64,000 bases of DNA from Symsagittifera roscoffensis (GCF_963678635.1 NC_087065.1:73107345-73171344); one strand, 5' to 3'; positions 33,397-43,225 are shown, numbered from the stretch's first letter. The notes: generated by a model from the letters alone, not told the origin. A program made the numbers and translations.

Positions 33397-34783
33397 GAAA
33401 GGTACTGTGGCAGTGCCTTATATTCTTCTTCTCCTTGGTGATTCCACCAAGAGTTTCTTTATCTCGGTGTTTTTAGAATTGCTCGGAGAGCTGCTCTCCG
33501 TCAAGTTCCGGTTCGTTTCCATGAAGGCCGACAGGGGTTCCAGCGTGGAAGTTCCCTCGTCCGCCGGCTCAGTCGTCGCTTCCAACGTGTCCGTGCCGTT
33601 TGCTGAGGAAGTTGAAGTCCAGGCTGGACATCCCTCCTGTCGAAGCCTTATCGTCCTCTTTCTCGGCCTGATCGGGATCCTGTTGCATAGGCTTTTCTGA
33701 ACTTGAGGGCCCTTGCTTTTCATCCTTTGCGTCATCTGGAAATTTTGGTACAACTAGCCTGCCAGCTGACTGATCTTCCTCCTCTCCGTGAATTATTTTG
33801 ACTTCTTCACAGCCGAAGGGTGCTAGCATGGTTCTAGTCTGTAGTGTACCGCCCACTGTTAACTCTGGTTATGCACTCGTTAAAATTAGGGAGGCTTCTT
33901 GTAAGTCAGCCTTGCCTCTCATGACCATAGGCGCTAGATCCAGTTCCGCTCATTCCTCGTCAAATCGTCCCGGCTTCGGAGTCGTTGTATTGCTCATTCG
34001 TCTCCTCGTTCTTTCATCCGTGTAGGCAAACTGCGTATACTGCAGCACTGCGGCATTTCTGCCCACAAAGCACGGGTCTATCATATCGGAGATTTTCGTT
34101 ACCTCCTTTGATTAGTTTCAATGGCTCTCAACCTAGGGGTTTGTACTACGGAGTCAGCTCCGAGGAATATCCTTCTAATCAAAGGGAATTTCGGGATCTC
34201 TTCTGGCAATCTCTTGTAGTCACCCCAGCCTTTCGTTTCTTCTCTCAATTTATGATATGCTGCAGTCAGTCAAATAATTCTTGTGTCTCTGCCGTTCGTC
34301 TTATTGTAGGGCCTTAGATTCCAGAGCTTCGGGAATACCTCGATGTGCCCTCTATCCCCTTCTCCCATCCTGTCACGGAAGATATCATCAAAGTTTATGA
34401 CGGTCATCTCCGGCTCTGATATCTTCGCGAGTAACATGTCCTCACTCATCAATTCTCGTAGTGCATGTTGCTCACACCAGTTAAGTGCACTTCCGTCCAC
34501 TGCTTATATGAGGTTCAGGTGCAACACCGACCTCCTGTAAGCCTCCGCCTTAACGTCAGGGAACGTGACTGTCGGACCGTATTTCACTGTCACGAACTCC
34601 GTGGCTCCTCTGATCATTGCTAAGGGATCGGTCCTCGTAGCTAAGCTCAGGTCAGTTAGCAGGGGCATGCCCCCAGCATGACATCGCACGTCTTCCTCCC
34701 TCTCAATCGTCTCATCCTCTCCTGTTCCAAAGCGATTCTGCTGTAGGAGTAATTGTATAAGAGTATGTCGCAGATCTCTTATC

Positions 34784-35398
34784 TTAGTCCAGGAATCCGT
34801 GGGTAGGTTCACGTCGAATCTCCTCACGTTCTCCCTCATCTGCTCCGGGTAGCGTGTCACATTCATCAATCCTCCCAAGTTTCCGTGTGTTATCGCAATT
34901 AACGTTAGAAGTCCATCTAGTCGCAAATTCTGCACTGCTTTGGTGAGCAGTATCGCTGGTCCTCTCACGATGTTTGTTCTCTGCTCCAAACGTCACGAAC
35001 AGGGCTAGTAATTCAACGACCGATACTTCTACGACTGCTTGGAGGAATTCTTTTATCAGGTTTCGAGAAAGTGATGGGTAAACTTTTGCCAAGAAGGACG
35101 CGGTCCATCCGGCTCCCAACCCTTCCAGCATGCTGTCAGTCCGGTCAGAGCCTTCTTCTCCTTTTACATTCTGTGTCCAGAAAGCTTCCAGGGTAATTTG
35201 GCACACTCTGCTTACGAACTCGGCTGACTTCTCTTCAGCATTTTTGGCCAAGTTTACCTCTTTCACCAGGTAGGCATGGATTTTAATGATCATCATTGGG
35301 CCTCGCTCGAAAGCGTTCGCGACCAATGCGGCTATTCGGGGAGTCAAGTGCAGCCACTTGTTAGCCTCTGGTTTCGTTCTCAGGACCATCGCTTCCAA
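34784..35398 (-). pseudogene. Polyprotein helical segment (unknown)
   Basis: 204 codons, mostly helical (ALVANAFERGPMMIIKIHAYL, AEFVSRVCQITLEAFW, NLIKEFLQAVVEVSVVELLA). It carries over into the frame 34989-34504 (RGPAILLTKAVQNLRLDGLL, MRENVRRFDVNLPTDSW) and then 34500-34270. No family is recognised. It could be structural. Confidence 0.4.
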
Positions 35399-35464
35399 GT
35401 GAGCTCTCGTCTCCCTGGAATTTTTCCTTCTTTCGTCTGGTCATCGTCATTTCCTGGTTTCAGT

Positions 35465-36003
35465 TTAAGTTGTCAGCTGCAGTTGGAATTCCAACCTCAG
35501 TACTTCGTCTAACACTAAAATGTGTAGTGAATGGTTCCTAAATCCTCGCATCGCATTCGAGATGTCAGACCACACCGCAGGCCATTCCGTCCTAAGTGGT
35601 CTTAGGTTCTCCATCTCGATTCCGCGATTTGGGGCAGATATGATCACATCATATTTCCCTTCCGAGAGCAACGCCATCATCGCGTTTACAAACTTCAGTC
35701 CATCCGGGAGATGTGCATATCCCGGAGACGGTGCAAACACGGCTCTCGGTGTTATCTTGGGGAAGGCACCTTCTTTCAGGGTGTACACTACTTCACCCAT
35801 CGATTCGAGGATATCCTTTATAGCTGGCCATTATGCGTCTTCTGCCGTTGTAGGCTCTCTGAGTCTGCTCAGGAAACCTCAACTGTGTAGATGGTCGTTT
35901 ATACCGGCAAATACGATTGTGATCGGGTTCATTTCCGTCTGTCTTTGTACTCCGATGTCCATTGACACCGACTGTATTAGGTCCAAGTCGACCGCTGCCA
36001 ACA
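35465..36003 (-). pseudogene. SGNH-like segment B of the polyprotein, with two in-frame stops
   Basis: The frame from 36003 reads DVIMLAAVDLDLIQS … PITIVFAGINDHLHS, a stop, GFLSRLREPTTAED, a second stop, and then WPAIKDILESMGEVV … VFAPSPGYAHLPDGLKFVNAM … VIISAPNR. FAGINDHLH fits block III (G-x-N-D) and GYAHLPDGLKF sits where block V would be. Order and spacing suggest a second SGNH-type domain or a diverged duplicate of segment A, but this is tentative. Confidence 0.45.
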
Positions 36004-36471
36004 TTATAACGTCAGGCCAAAACAGAGACTTGGAAGTTCTTGAGTCAGTTGTTTCGGGTACGCTCTATCTTTTATGTGACCTGGGGTTGCTCGTATCTGC
36101 TTGAACATTTTCATGTGTTTTCTTAGTGGTGCCCTCGTTGTCAAGAATCTTCCGGGCCTTTCTTCTCGATTTCCTTCATCATGATTCAGTTTTACATCTT
36201 GCAAAGGTCTTGCATTTACTGGACCCATTGTATTGTTTGAGGGCAGTCCCTCTAAGTCAGCAAATCTCAACGCGGTCATGGAGCTGAAGATTATGCCAGC
36301 TGCTATCAACCACTCCACGCCTGCGATTGAGTACAGCCCGTTGACGGATAGTCTCGCTCCATTTAACATCCTTATGGCATCTGCTGCAAACCTCACCGTC
36401 TGAAGGCTCAATTTCATCAGGTCCTGTTTGTAGATATGCCAGAGAGAAGGAATGGGCCTCAACCACATCAA
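36004..36471 (-). pseudogene. Polyprotein segment between the SGNH-like parts (unknown)
   Basis: A helical frame with IPSLWHIYKQDLMKL, RFAADAIRMLNGARLSVNG and ALRFADLEGLPSNNTMGPV followed by a basic linker (NREERPGRFLT). No domain is recognised. It is preceded (36726-36499) by a Thr/Ser/Pro-rich linker in another frame. Confidence 0.4.
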
Positions 36472-36756
36472 AGAGCTCTTGTCTGGTCGTCGCTCCTCTC
36501 AGCTGGTACTCGTTGTCTCTGATCTAATCTCTGATCTCGAGGTGCTTGTCGTCTCTGCGGTCGGATTGACAGGTCCTAACCTTCGCCTTGGATATATGGT
36601 TCTTCTTACTGACGCTTCTCCTAATGGATCCTGTACATTTGTTCTTTGCCCTGGTTCGCTAGAGCTTTGCGGCTTGTTGATCACGGCTGGAACCGTTCCC
36701 AGACGTGTTTCCAGTTTAGGGGGCACAAAGGTTGAAATTGCCGGCTCGTTCGTTGT

Positions 36757-37173
36757 TTATTCCTTGTTTAGCACTCCCGTGTCAAAGAGCTCAACTTCCA
36801 TTTCATTCAGTCGCTCCTGAAAGACTCGGTTCATCCAGGCTTGTCCTTCGATACTATCAAAGTGGATCCCAACGGTGGTTAGTCTGGCCTGATCCATAGC
36901 TCTCAGCTCGTGTTCAATGTCCATAAGGATCATCCGTCTAGCATTCCGACTCGCCAGATTTCTTAGTATGTTGTTCCACCTGATGACTCCTTCATTATGT
37001 CTTCTTCCTGTCGATGTCAACATTTTTATGCTCATTGGTACGGTGCAGACGGTCAGTACCGCGCACTTGAATTTCTGCCAGAGAGTAGTGAATAGGCACA
37101 CCATCATCGACTCCCATTGCGCCTCTTCCTCATCTGAGTCTCTAGATACATTTGTCGTCCCTATTAGGATCAT
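36757..37173 (-). pseudogene. SGNH-hydrolase-like segment A of the polyprotein
   Basis: This 139-residue segment has the order expected of an SGNH/GDSL fold: MILIGTTNVSR (block III, G-x-N, where G-T-N-D is usual and G-T-T-N is seen), AVLTVCTVPMSIK (strand after block III), RWNNILRNLA (helix with N) and VGIHFDSIEGQAWMNRVF (block V, D-x-x-H, with the Asp here Val but the catalytic His kept). Block I with the Ser is not visible in the adjacent frame. Esterases of this kind occur in ORF1 of some CR1-type LINEs; in an LTR-type element it would be unusual. Confidence 0.55.
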
Positions 37174-38004
37174 TATGTTAAAGGATCCTCCCTGGGTTCA
37201 TCAGCTCCCCCATTCGAAATAGCTGGGCTATCGTTGCACCTCCAAAGGCCATCACCGTGGTGATCCAGGAGGTCCTCAGGTTCTGGAGTACTCTCACCAA
37301 GCTGTCACCCAGTATCAGATGTGATGTCCCAAATGGCGGTTACTGCAGGTTTACTGCTGGGCTCCAAGTCGATCGATTGAGGCAGGCTCGCGGATCCGTG
37401 TCCGAAACTCCTGTCTAGTTATTCTTCACCTGGTTGTTCTTCTGCACGTCAATCACTCGGGACACTATCTTCGTCGGCATCTCTCGTATCTTCCTGTCTG
37501 GGCCCTTAGAGTTCTTTGGTGGTAACGTTGTTTTTTAGCTCCCGTTCTCGCCATCGTCTCCTGGGAGAGCTGTACTCTGCCCGTATCATCTATTGTTCCA
37601 TAGGGTGCAGTCACCCCGGAACCTGGCGCATTCCTATTAGCGACCAATCGTCCAGCTGTTTCTATCGCTTTTTGTACTCTCGCCTCAAGCGCACTATTTC
37701 TTCGCCCTGTTTCTTGTTGCAATCTTCCAACAGTCTTTTCCACATATCTCTGTCTTCTTCCATACTGAGCACGGTTTTGATCGTTTCATCCAGCTACCTT
37801 CTGATCTTCTCCAGTTCTTCTATCGTTCCGTTGAGGTCTTGCATAGTCTGGTTTGTCTGAACTTCTTCTTCTCTTCTCGCCCTCTTTGATGGCATAGCTG
37901 CTTTCAGTTGTGAACTAGACGAGGCAGCCTCGCTGTTCATCTCCTGATGCACTCTTCTCAGTCCAGGCATAGGCTTGGTTGGCAGAGGCATCTCACCTGG
38001 TTTT

Positions 38005-38361
38005 CTAGGTCCTGGAACTTCCCAATCCAGGTTCGTTCGCCAAGTCACTTCCTGAGAGAGCCCCTTTTCTCCACTTCCTTGCCCTCATGTTCGGGCGGTC
38101 TAGTACTCCTCTCTCTCCATATGCGGCCATCAATAAAACTTCAGTGGGGCGGTCTCCACGGTTATCATGCCATAAGATGTTTATTAAGGCGACCAGCAAC
38201 ATGACTACCTCTGGGTCCTCCAGAGCGAAGTCTCGATCCATCAGCCGACGATAGATCGTATCTATCATCGGTCCTACGTATGCCTCCGCTAGGTCCATTA
38301 AATCGTTCAAATCGAAGTTATCCATTTCGTTAAATTCAGTTTGATTATCAGTTTGAATCAA
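38005..38361 (-). pseudogene. Polyprotein N-terminal module (helical, unknown)
   Basis: Starts at an ATG. It is acidic and helical: NDLMDLAEAYVGPMIDTIYRR, then DRDFALEDPEVVMLLVALIN, ILWHDNRGDRP and VLLMAAYGE. I cannot assign a domain. The following frame (38048-37794) continues as a basic, Pro-rich linker and a coiled-coil-like Glu/Arg run to about 37,465 (ALEARVQKAIETAGRLV). A helical domain followed by a coiled coil at the start of the ORF is compatible with a structural (gag-like) role, but this is inference. Confidence 0.45.
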
Positions 38362-38426
38362 TTGAAATCTGATGAATGATTAAATGATCAATCAGGATCT
38401 AGGAAAGAGGTCACCTATATCACAAT

Positions 38427-38688
38427 TGTCAGCATTACTCTATTTTGTATTAAAATTTATTTAAAACAGTCAGATAAAAAGATTTTGGTCTTAAAATATA
38501 ATAAAAATCAGTTTATTACTAAAATTTTGGAATTCGACCCAAGAATGGACAGTCCAAACTTTGAATCTATTCCTAAGATCGTCAATCGGTTATTCATGGT
38601 CACTAATCCCTTCTTACCCAGGATCTTAATAACATAACACATAACACATAACATATAACATGTCACACACAACACACTTAGTATGACA
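38427..38688 (-). repeat. Candidate LTR (262 bp) between macrodomain and polyprotein
   Basis: On the minus strand a purine run AGGAAGG is followed by TGTCATACTAAG… and the segment ends …GTAATGCTGACA, giving TG…CA ends within a 5-bp inverted repeat (TGTCA/TGACA). It holds an AATAAA-like string near 38,455 and a TGTTATG-type microsatellite near 38,635-38,665. It falls in the only sizeable noncoding gap between the macrodomain frame and the ATG of the polyprotein. A matching second LTR was not found in the window, so this stays a proposal. Confidence 0.4.
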
Positions 38689-38710
38689 CCTTCCTGCATG
38701 CAACCTAAAC

Positions 38711-39270
38711 TCAGCCTATACTCAAATAATATTTCTTATGTAAGTAAACTTGTATGTTAGTATCAGAAAAGATTACGTGTGTTAATGCATCCAGCTCCCG
38801 TGGATGCAATCGTCCTCGATTCGGGTCGTATACTGGAAGCGAGAGTTCCTTCACCTCCCTCTCCACAAGGATGTTTCTCAGTCTCGTCAAGGACAAGACC
38901 AGGTTTTCCGGGTCCACATGCTGCTTCTCCGTCGCCCTCGTCACCAAGAAGCACAAGTAATTTCCCGGTATCTGTGACGCCGCCGGAAGTAAGGCTGCTA
39001 CGCCTCCTATTCCTGGTCTTTGCTTCCAAAGGAATTCTATGTTTTTGTATTCTCTCTTAAAATCAGCTGCTAACGCTGCCATAAATCCGCTATGATTGCT
39101 ATCGCACATGTCCTATTTGTAAGTATAAAATCGCTATCTGTCAATATTATGCTACTTGAATACTCATTTGGCAAGTTAAAATATGACTCAACTACTCTAC
39201 CTAAGTCCGGGTTCTTAGGGTCTTCGCCTATCTCTGCTTGTAGATCACCTGTCTCTCCTGCTATTCTCAA
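38711..39270 (-). pseudogene. OARD1/Poa1-type macrodomain attached downstream of a Ty3-like integrase, one frameshift
   Basis: Two overlapping frames (39270-39070, then 39109-38711) join into a domain of about 180 residues. It shows TDSDFILTNRTC and SGFMAALAADFKREYKN (macro motif: strand, then a helix after a Gly-rich loop), IPGNYLCFLVTRATEKQHVD (as in the Y-hydrophobic-LITK segment of OARD1/Poa1), LTRLRNILVE, VKELSLPVYDPNRGRLHPREL and FSDTNIQVYLHKKY at the C-terminus. The catalytic GCG-x-D loop of active ADP-ribose hydrolases is replaced by YDPNRGRLH, so enzymatic activity is doubtful. Family role: binding or hydrolysis of ADP-ribose derivatives. One shift near 39,100 breaks the frame. Confidence 0.7.
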
Positions 39271-39425
39271 TTTTTTTAAAATAATTTTTCAGTATGGGTA
39301 TGTCCTACCCCCACTCCCCGGACAAAAATAACCATCGACGTCACCGTCGATTGCATATCGGATAATAAATCGAGGTTGGATGCAGGAATTAGTAATTACC
39401 CAGGAAGGATCATTCCTTTCGGTTT

Positions 39426-39947
39426 TTATGTATCTTTAAAGGTGACACTGGTCTCCTTTCGGTCCGACGTCATTTCTTTCAGCCATTCCAAGACACGCAG
39501 AATCGTCAAGTCTTGTTCGTAGGATTGCTGTTGCTCGTCGTCGAATTCTACCTCGGGCTTGGACCAGTCATCGATCCACTCCTCGTCGCGGTCGTTCACT
39601 ATGTCGATGCCTTGCGACATGGTTATTTCTTCTAGACCCACCAATTCTTCCACTATCTTCTTCAAATACAATCTGCCCACTACGAAGTCATCTCCGTAAG
39701 GATTGTATTTCTTCGTGAGTCTTGTCCTGTCACTCTGTCGAGTCTGTATCGTAAACGGAAGATCTGGTTCCAAATTCTTGGGGACCTCCATCTTTTCGGG
39801 GTCTTGCCAGTCCTCTTCTGCGTAGGGTAAGGTTTGTTCATCCGCTTCAATCACCTCGTTGGGATCCAGTTCCAGTGGTGGACTTGATCCTTCCTCTACG
39901 ACCTCATTCCCATTATTCTTTCCCCTCATTCCCATCATTGACCTCAT
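39426..39947 (-). CDS. Acidic ORF downstream of the integrase (unknown)
   Basis: 173 codons from an ATG, highly acidic (PYAEEDWQDPEKMEVP, EEWIDDWSKPEVEFDDEQQQ). It has a short SDRTRLTKKYNPYGDDFVV motif in the middle like the tails that follow some Ty3-type integrases (R-x-R-x-x-K-P/N-x-x-Y/D-P-F). It lies 136 bases after the integrase frame and before the macrodomain, same strand. Possibly the C-terminal extension of Pol, cut off by a stop near 40,080. Confidence 0.6.
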   Translation of the reverse strand: MRSMMGMRGKNNGNEVVEEGSSPPLELDPNEVIEADEQTLPYAEEDWQDPEKMEVPKNLEPDLPFTIQTRQSDRTRLTKKYNPYGDDFVVGRLYLKKIVEELVGLEEITMSQGIDIVNDRDEEWIDDWSKPEVEFDDEQQQSYEQDLTILRVLEWLKEMTSDRKETSVTFKDT

Positions 39948-40083
39948 AGGCAGGGTCCATCGTCAGGTAATCCCCCTCTTCCATGTCTGCTGGTAAACAC
40001 CAGTCTTCGGTCGATGGGTTATGCGGCTTAATATTTTTGTAGTGAGCGCCTCGGGCGGTACTCAGCCTATAAAAACGTCAATT

Positions 40084-41115
40084 CTAGTGCATTTCTGTAA
40101 CCATGAAGGGTCCCCTCCACTTTTTTTGGAGCGTTTTTGTTTCTTTCGGTGGTAAAACGTTTTGAAATACCCATACGTAGTCTCCTACCGAGTAAGCATT
40201 TGCACCAGCTGCTTTTTTATCGAAAGTTTTTCTCTGCCTTGCCTGGGCCTGCTGCGTGTTCCGTCTGCACAAGTCGTTTAGTTCTTGTTGACACCTAATC
40301 CCATCCCTTACGTAGACCTGTGGTGATGTTTTCTTCCCCTCATATTCTGGGTAGAAGAAAGTCAGGGGCAAAGACTTCTCGTGTCCGGTTATTATCATAT
40401 GTGGACTAACTCCGTTTGTAGAGTGTTGCGTGCTGTTGTAAGCTCCCATCACCTGTGGAAGGTATCTGTCCCAATCGGTCTTGTACCTGGAACAATATAC
40501 CCTCAGCATCGACACGAACGTCCAATTTTGCCTTTCCACTAAGCCATTCGTCTGGGGATGGTATGTCGTGGAGTGAGCTTGAGCCACCTGTGAGCGTCTC
40601 ATGAGCTCTTTCGTGAGTTCTCCCGCGAAAGCTGTTCCGTTATCCGATTGAAACGTCATCGGACAACCATGTCTCGCTATCCACGTACTGATTAGATGAT
40701 CGCACGTCTCTTCTGCTGAGGCAGTTATGCAGGGCACGGCCTCTGCATACTTCGTGAAGTGGTCTATCATGACCAAGACCTGATTATAGCCACTGTCTGT
40801 CATACATATTTTCTGATGGTCAACCTGCACCACCTCGTTGAATTCAGATGACTCGATTGACTGCAAGGTAAATCGCAATTTCCTTGGTTCCTTGACCTGT
40901 TGGCATGACAGACATGCTGTTACCCACTTCTCGCATGCCTTCTTCATTCCAGGCCACTCAAAGCGCTTCAGGATCCTCTGGTACACTTTGTCGATTCCCT
41001 GATGGCCCATCTGATCATGTGACCTGAATAAAAGTTCTGTCTGATAGAGTTGCGCCAACACTATTGCGTTGTATTTGTACAGGACTTTGTCTTCTTCTCT
41101 TCTCTTACAAGCCAC
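40084..41115 (-). CDS. Ty3/Gypsy-type integrase, domain intact
   Basis: A 343-codon open frame. The H2C2 zinc finger has His33, His38, Cys68 and Cys71 (HDQMGH … ACLSC). The catalytic DDE core has Asp99 (QVDHQ), Asp158 (FQSDNGTAF) and Glu194 (NGLVERQN), with exactly 35 residues between the second Asp and the Glu. C-terminal GDYVWVF…KKWRGPFMV matches the GPY/F module of Ty3/Gypsy integrases. The domain looks intact, which is striking beside the decayed surroundings. It begins without a true start because the upstream RNase H/RT part is gone: coding traces continue to about 41,650 (LYLNKDGIVACKRRE is preceded by TSNLKRWIGNGTPDKGDLKEDSY, with one stop). Role: insertion of element cDNA into the genome. 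Confidence 0.95.
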   Translation of the reverse strand: MACKRREEDKVLYKYNAIVLAQLYQTELLFRSHDQMGHQGIDKVYQRILKRFEWPGMKKACEKWVTACLSCQQVKEPRKLRFTLQSIESSEFNEVVQVDHQKICMTDSGYNQVLVMIDHFTKYAEAVPCITASAEETCDHLISTWIARHGCPMTFQSDNGTAFAGELTKELMRRSQVAQAHSTTYHPQTNGLVERQNWTFVSMLRVYCSRYKTDWDRYLPQVMGAYNSTQHSTNGVSPHMIITGHEKSLPLTFFYPEYEGKKTSPQVYVRDGIRCQQELNDLCRRNTQQAQARQRKTFDKKAAGANAYSVGDYVWVFQNVLPPKETKTLQKKWRGPFMVTEMH

Positions 41116-42132
41116 GATCCCGTCCTTGTTCAGATATAACTTTCCCTCTTTTTGTTCAAAGTCTCAGAATACGGTAACTGTCTTCTTTCAGGTCACCTTT
41201 GTCTGGTGTTCCATTTCCGATCCACCTTTTCAAGTTACTCGTCATGCGGTCATTTCTTTGTGCTCACTGTAGCTCTGATAGTCTGTATCTCGCCTTCGAG
41301 TACCTCTTCATGACCCTCAAAAGATTATTCGTTTCATCTTGCTGATTCGTGTCATCTTCCATCTTAACGCATCAAACTTTCGCCAATGGCTCTGTCTCTT
41401 GTCTGAAGGGTTGAAGATCAGTACTGACCACTTCTTTCTGCGGCAAATAACTCATCGATCGTTTCGATACCGCTATTGTTTCTAGATCATCCGCTGCGTT
41501 GTCAAAGACTGTTTCGTTGCGTAGCAGGTAGCGATCACTGTCAGGGTCTTGATAGTCCAGGTCTCTTGCTAAGTAACGTGTGGATCGCTAGCTCTGACAG
41601 TTTTGATCCTGTGCTCGAGTTACTGTCTGATTAAGTGTTAATTCTTGAATTCCTCGAGTTGTCATCAACGGAAGAATCTGTCACTGAGCATGTTTCTTCA
41701 TCGGGATTAGTTTTATTCGCTCTGCTCATCCATCTGAACTCCCCGGACAAAGTTTTATCCTCCAGGTCTTGTTCCTCACCTTGAACATTTTTCTTCTACA
41801 CCTGACTCCCGGGACAAACTTTTTTGTCCCGGATCTTGTTGATAAACTCGCCTGTTCCCATCACCAACCTTCTCCTCGTACAAACTGTCTTGCCCCAGGT
41901 TTTGTTCAACCTCTTCGCCTTTCTGATCTTGATCCTCAAAGGTGACGGTTTTCTTTATTCAGAAACGAGAACCCTTCCATGATTTTTAGCCAGATTGTCT
42001 TGCTTCTGTTCAAGTCTTTCATAAAACTCAGTCTTCTGGTGTTTGTCACGAATCCTGTGCTCAATTTTCCTGTGGTAGCCGTCTAATCTAACTATCCACC
42101 GACCAATATAGCTCTGGTCCATTGAGTAGTTT
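41116..42132 (-). pseudogene. 5'-truncated Pol remnant upstream of the integrase
   Basis: Minus-strand fragments resembling the RNase H-integrase connection include LLARDLDYQDPDSDRYLLR and YLPQKEVVSTDLQPFR (41,580-41,380), RYSKARYRLSEL and SNLKRWIGNGTPDKGD (41,330-41,190). Farther up (42,000-41,700) only acidic, repetitive coding (GQDSLYEE, QKGEEVEQ) is left. No RT motif (YVDD/FIDD) is seen. The block ends abruptly at about 42,132, where the polB-associated repeats begin, so this is the insertion or recombination border. Confidence 0.6.
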
Positions 42133-42365
42133 ATTTTGATCTACATATTGCGTATCAAAGCTTCAAATTTACAGCTGAATTACACCTCACAAGGAAAGAA
42201 ATTTTACTTATTTTAGAAAATTTGAAGTTAATTAAGAAGTCGTACGATAATATATCGCAGACTCTCTTTATCCCCTACCCGATACCGAAGTTTGTAAAAA
42301 CTCCCCAGCAAAGTTCTTTATTCCTTCATTTCTTTCAGGTTTTCAAAGCTCAAAATCCTGCTTGA
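42133..42365 (+). pseudogene. ORF X fragment in inverted orientation
   Basis: The C-terminal half of the small unknown ORF that recurs on the minus strand at 46.3-59.1 kb; here it is on the + strand (TAELHLTRKEILLIL, IKKSYDNISQTLFIPYPIP, stop at 42,363-42,365). The matching N-terminal part is on the minus strand at 42,849-43,025, so the copy is split by an inversion of about 0.7 kb. Confidence 0.75.
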
Positions 42366-42629
42366 TTTGGTTTGGAATCAGATTTCCAGAGATTTGCTTT
42401 GAAAAATTCATCAACTTTGAGTTATCCTCTCAAATCTACATCAAAATTGAAGAACTTGACTATCTACTCAAAAACTAGCAATTTTTCATTGATTACATAC
42501 AAAAAATTCAATTGTGTTGACAAAAAAAATTGCAGAGATGTTAATTTTATTAATTTGCTTTCTTTTGTTACTTATATCAGTTACTTATATACTTTTACTT
42601 ATTTGGAAGATTTAAGTCCTTAAAAGGTA

Positions 42630-42825
42630 AAATTTTGTCTGATTGGATACGACAACTAGAACAAAAATGAACATTTTTGTGATTGGAAACGACAATGCCT
42701 AAAACGGGACTTTGTTTCCGATTGGACACGACTTTTATATACGAATTCCATAAAAAGAAGCTGTAATCTGATTGGACACGAGTACAATCCATATAAGTAA
42801 AATCAATTCTGATTGGTTAAACCTA
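42630..42825 (-). promoter_or_regulatory. CCAAT-motif array, inverted copy
   Basis: Minus-sense (R)CCAATC motifs, seen as GATTGG on the + strand, lie at about 42,637, 42,679, 42,719, 42,769 and 42,811, spaced 40-50 bases. It is the reverse complement of the arrays at 49.05 and 52.83 kb. CCAATCAG is the core site of the NF-Y factor in animals; binding here is inference. Confidence 0.55.
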
Positions 42826-43074
42826 CACATTCCAGTTGAAAGTAAGTTTCTCTAAGTAAACCTTTACTCAGTCGGATAACTCTATTTTGGACAACATAAA
42901 CGTCAAAAAAATTACGAAAAAAGTATGAGTCAACATCTATTTCATCAATAAGAAACTCAATTGGAATTTTTTATTTTTTCTTGTTAGGTAACTCGAGGAA
43001 ATTCAAATGTTTTTTGATAGACATTTTTCAAATAATGATTAAATATTTTTTTAAATGATAAACAATTCAATTTT

Positions 43075-43225
43075 AGAAAATGTTGGATTCTGATTGGTTG
43101 ATTTCCAACATACAGTGATACTAAAACTAAGCTCAATTCTGATTGGTTTATTTTCACTAATTAATAGTAAGCAAAACATTCTGATTTGCTTATACGTTAA
43201 AAGCAATCGCTCTATACTTTGTGGT
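43075..43225. promoter_or_regulatory. Divergent promoter-like interval between ORF X and polB copy A
   Basis: Between the start of ORF X (minus, ATG near 43,025) and the zinc-finger start of polB copy A (+) lie TTCTGATTGGTTGATT (about 43,089), TTCTGATTGGTTTATT (about 43,137) and TTCTGATTTGCTTA (about 43,177), then ctctatactttg. The same interval recurs before polB copies B-F. Confidence 0.45.

Larger units (their letters stand above)
28352..38361 (-). pseudogene. Giant decayed polyprotein region of a retroelement or virus-like element
   Basis: For about 10 kb nearly every protein-like frame is on the minus strand. Consecutive frames hand over to one another across stops and frameshifts every 200-700 bases, with no AG/GT borders. 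The block is visibly less AT-rich than its flanks and has Arg/Glu/Leu-rich, protein-like codon use. Read from 38361 downward it starts with an ATG after a short leader behind a candidate LTR, and would encode over 3,000 residues. The recognisable parts are two SGNH-like segments and a duplicated module; the rest is unknown to me. It may be the first ORF of the same Ty3-like family as the integrase at 40-41 kb, or a separate element. Confidence 0.65.

Noticed and set aside
35520..36104. 194-codon plus-strand frame
   Set aside because: Antisense of the polyprotein SGNH-like segment; all homologous-looking sequence is on the minus strand.
38634..38668. ACATAAC-type tandem run, considered as CRISPR- or telomere-like
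   Set aside because: Too short and imperfect, with no spacers; it is a simple microsatellite inside the candidate LTR.
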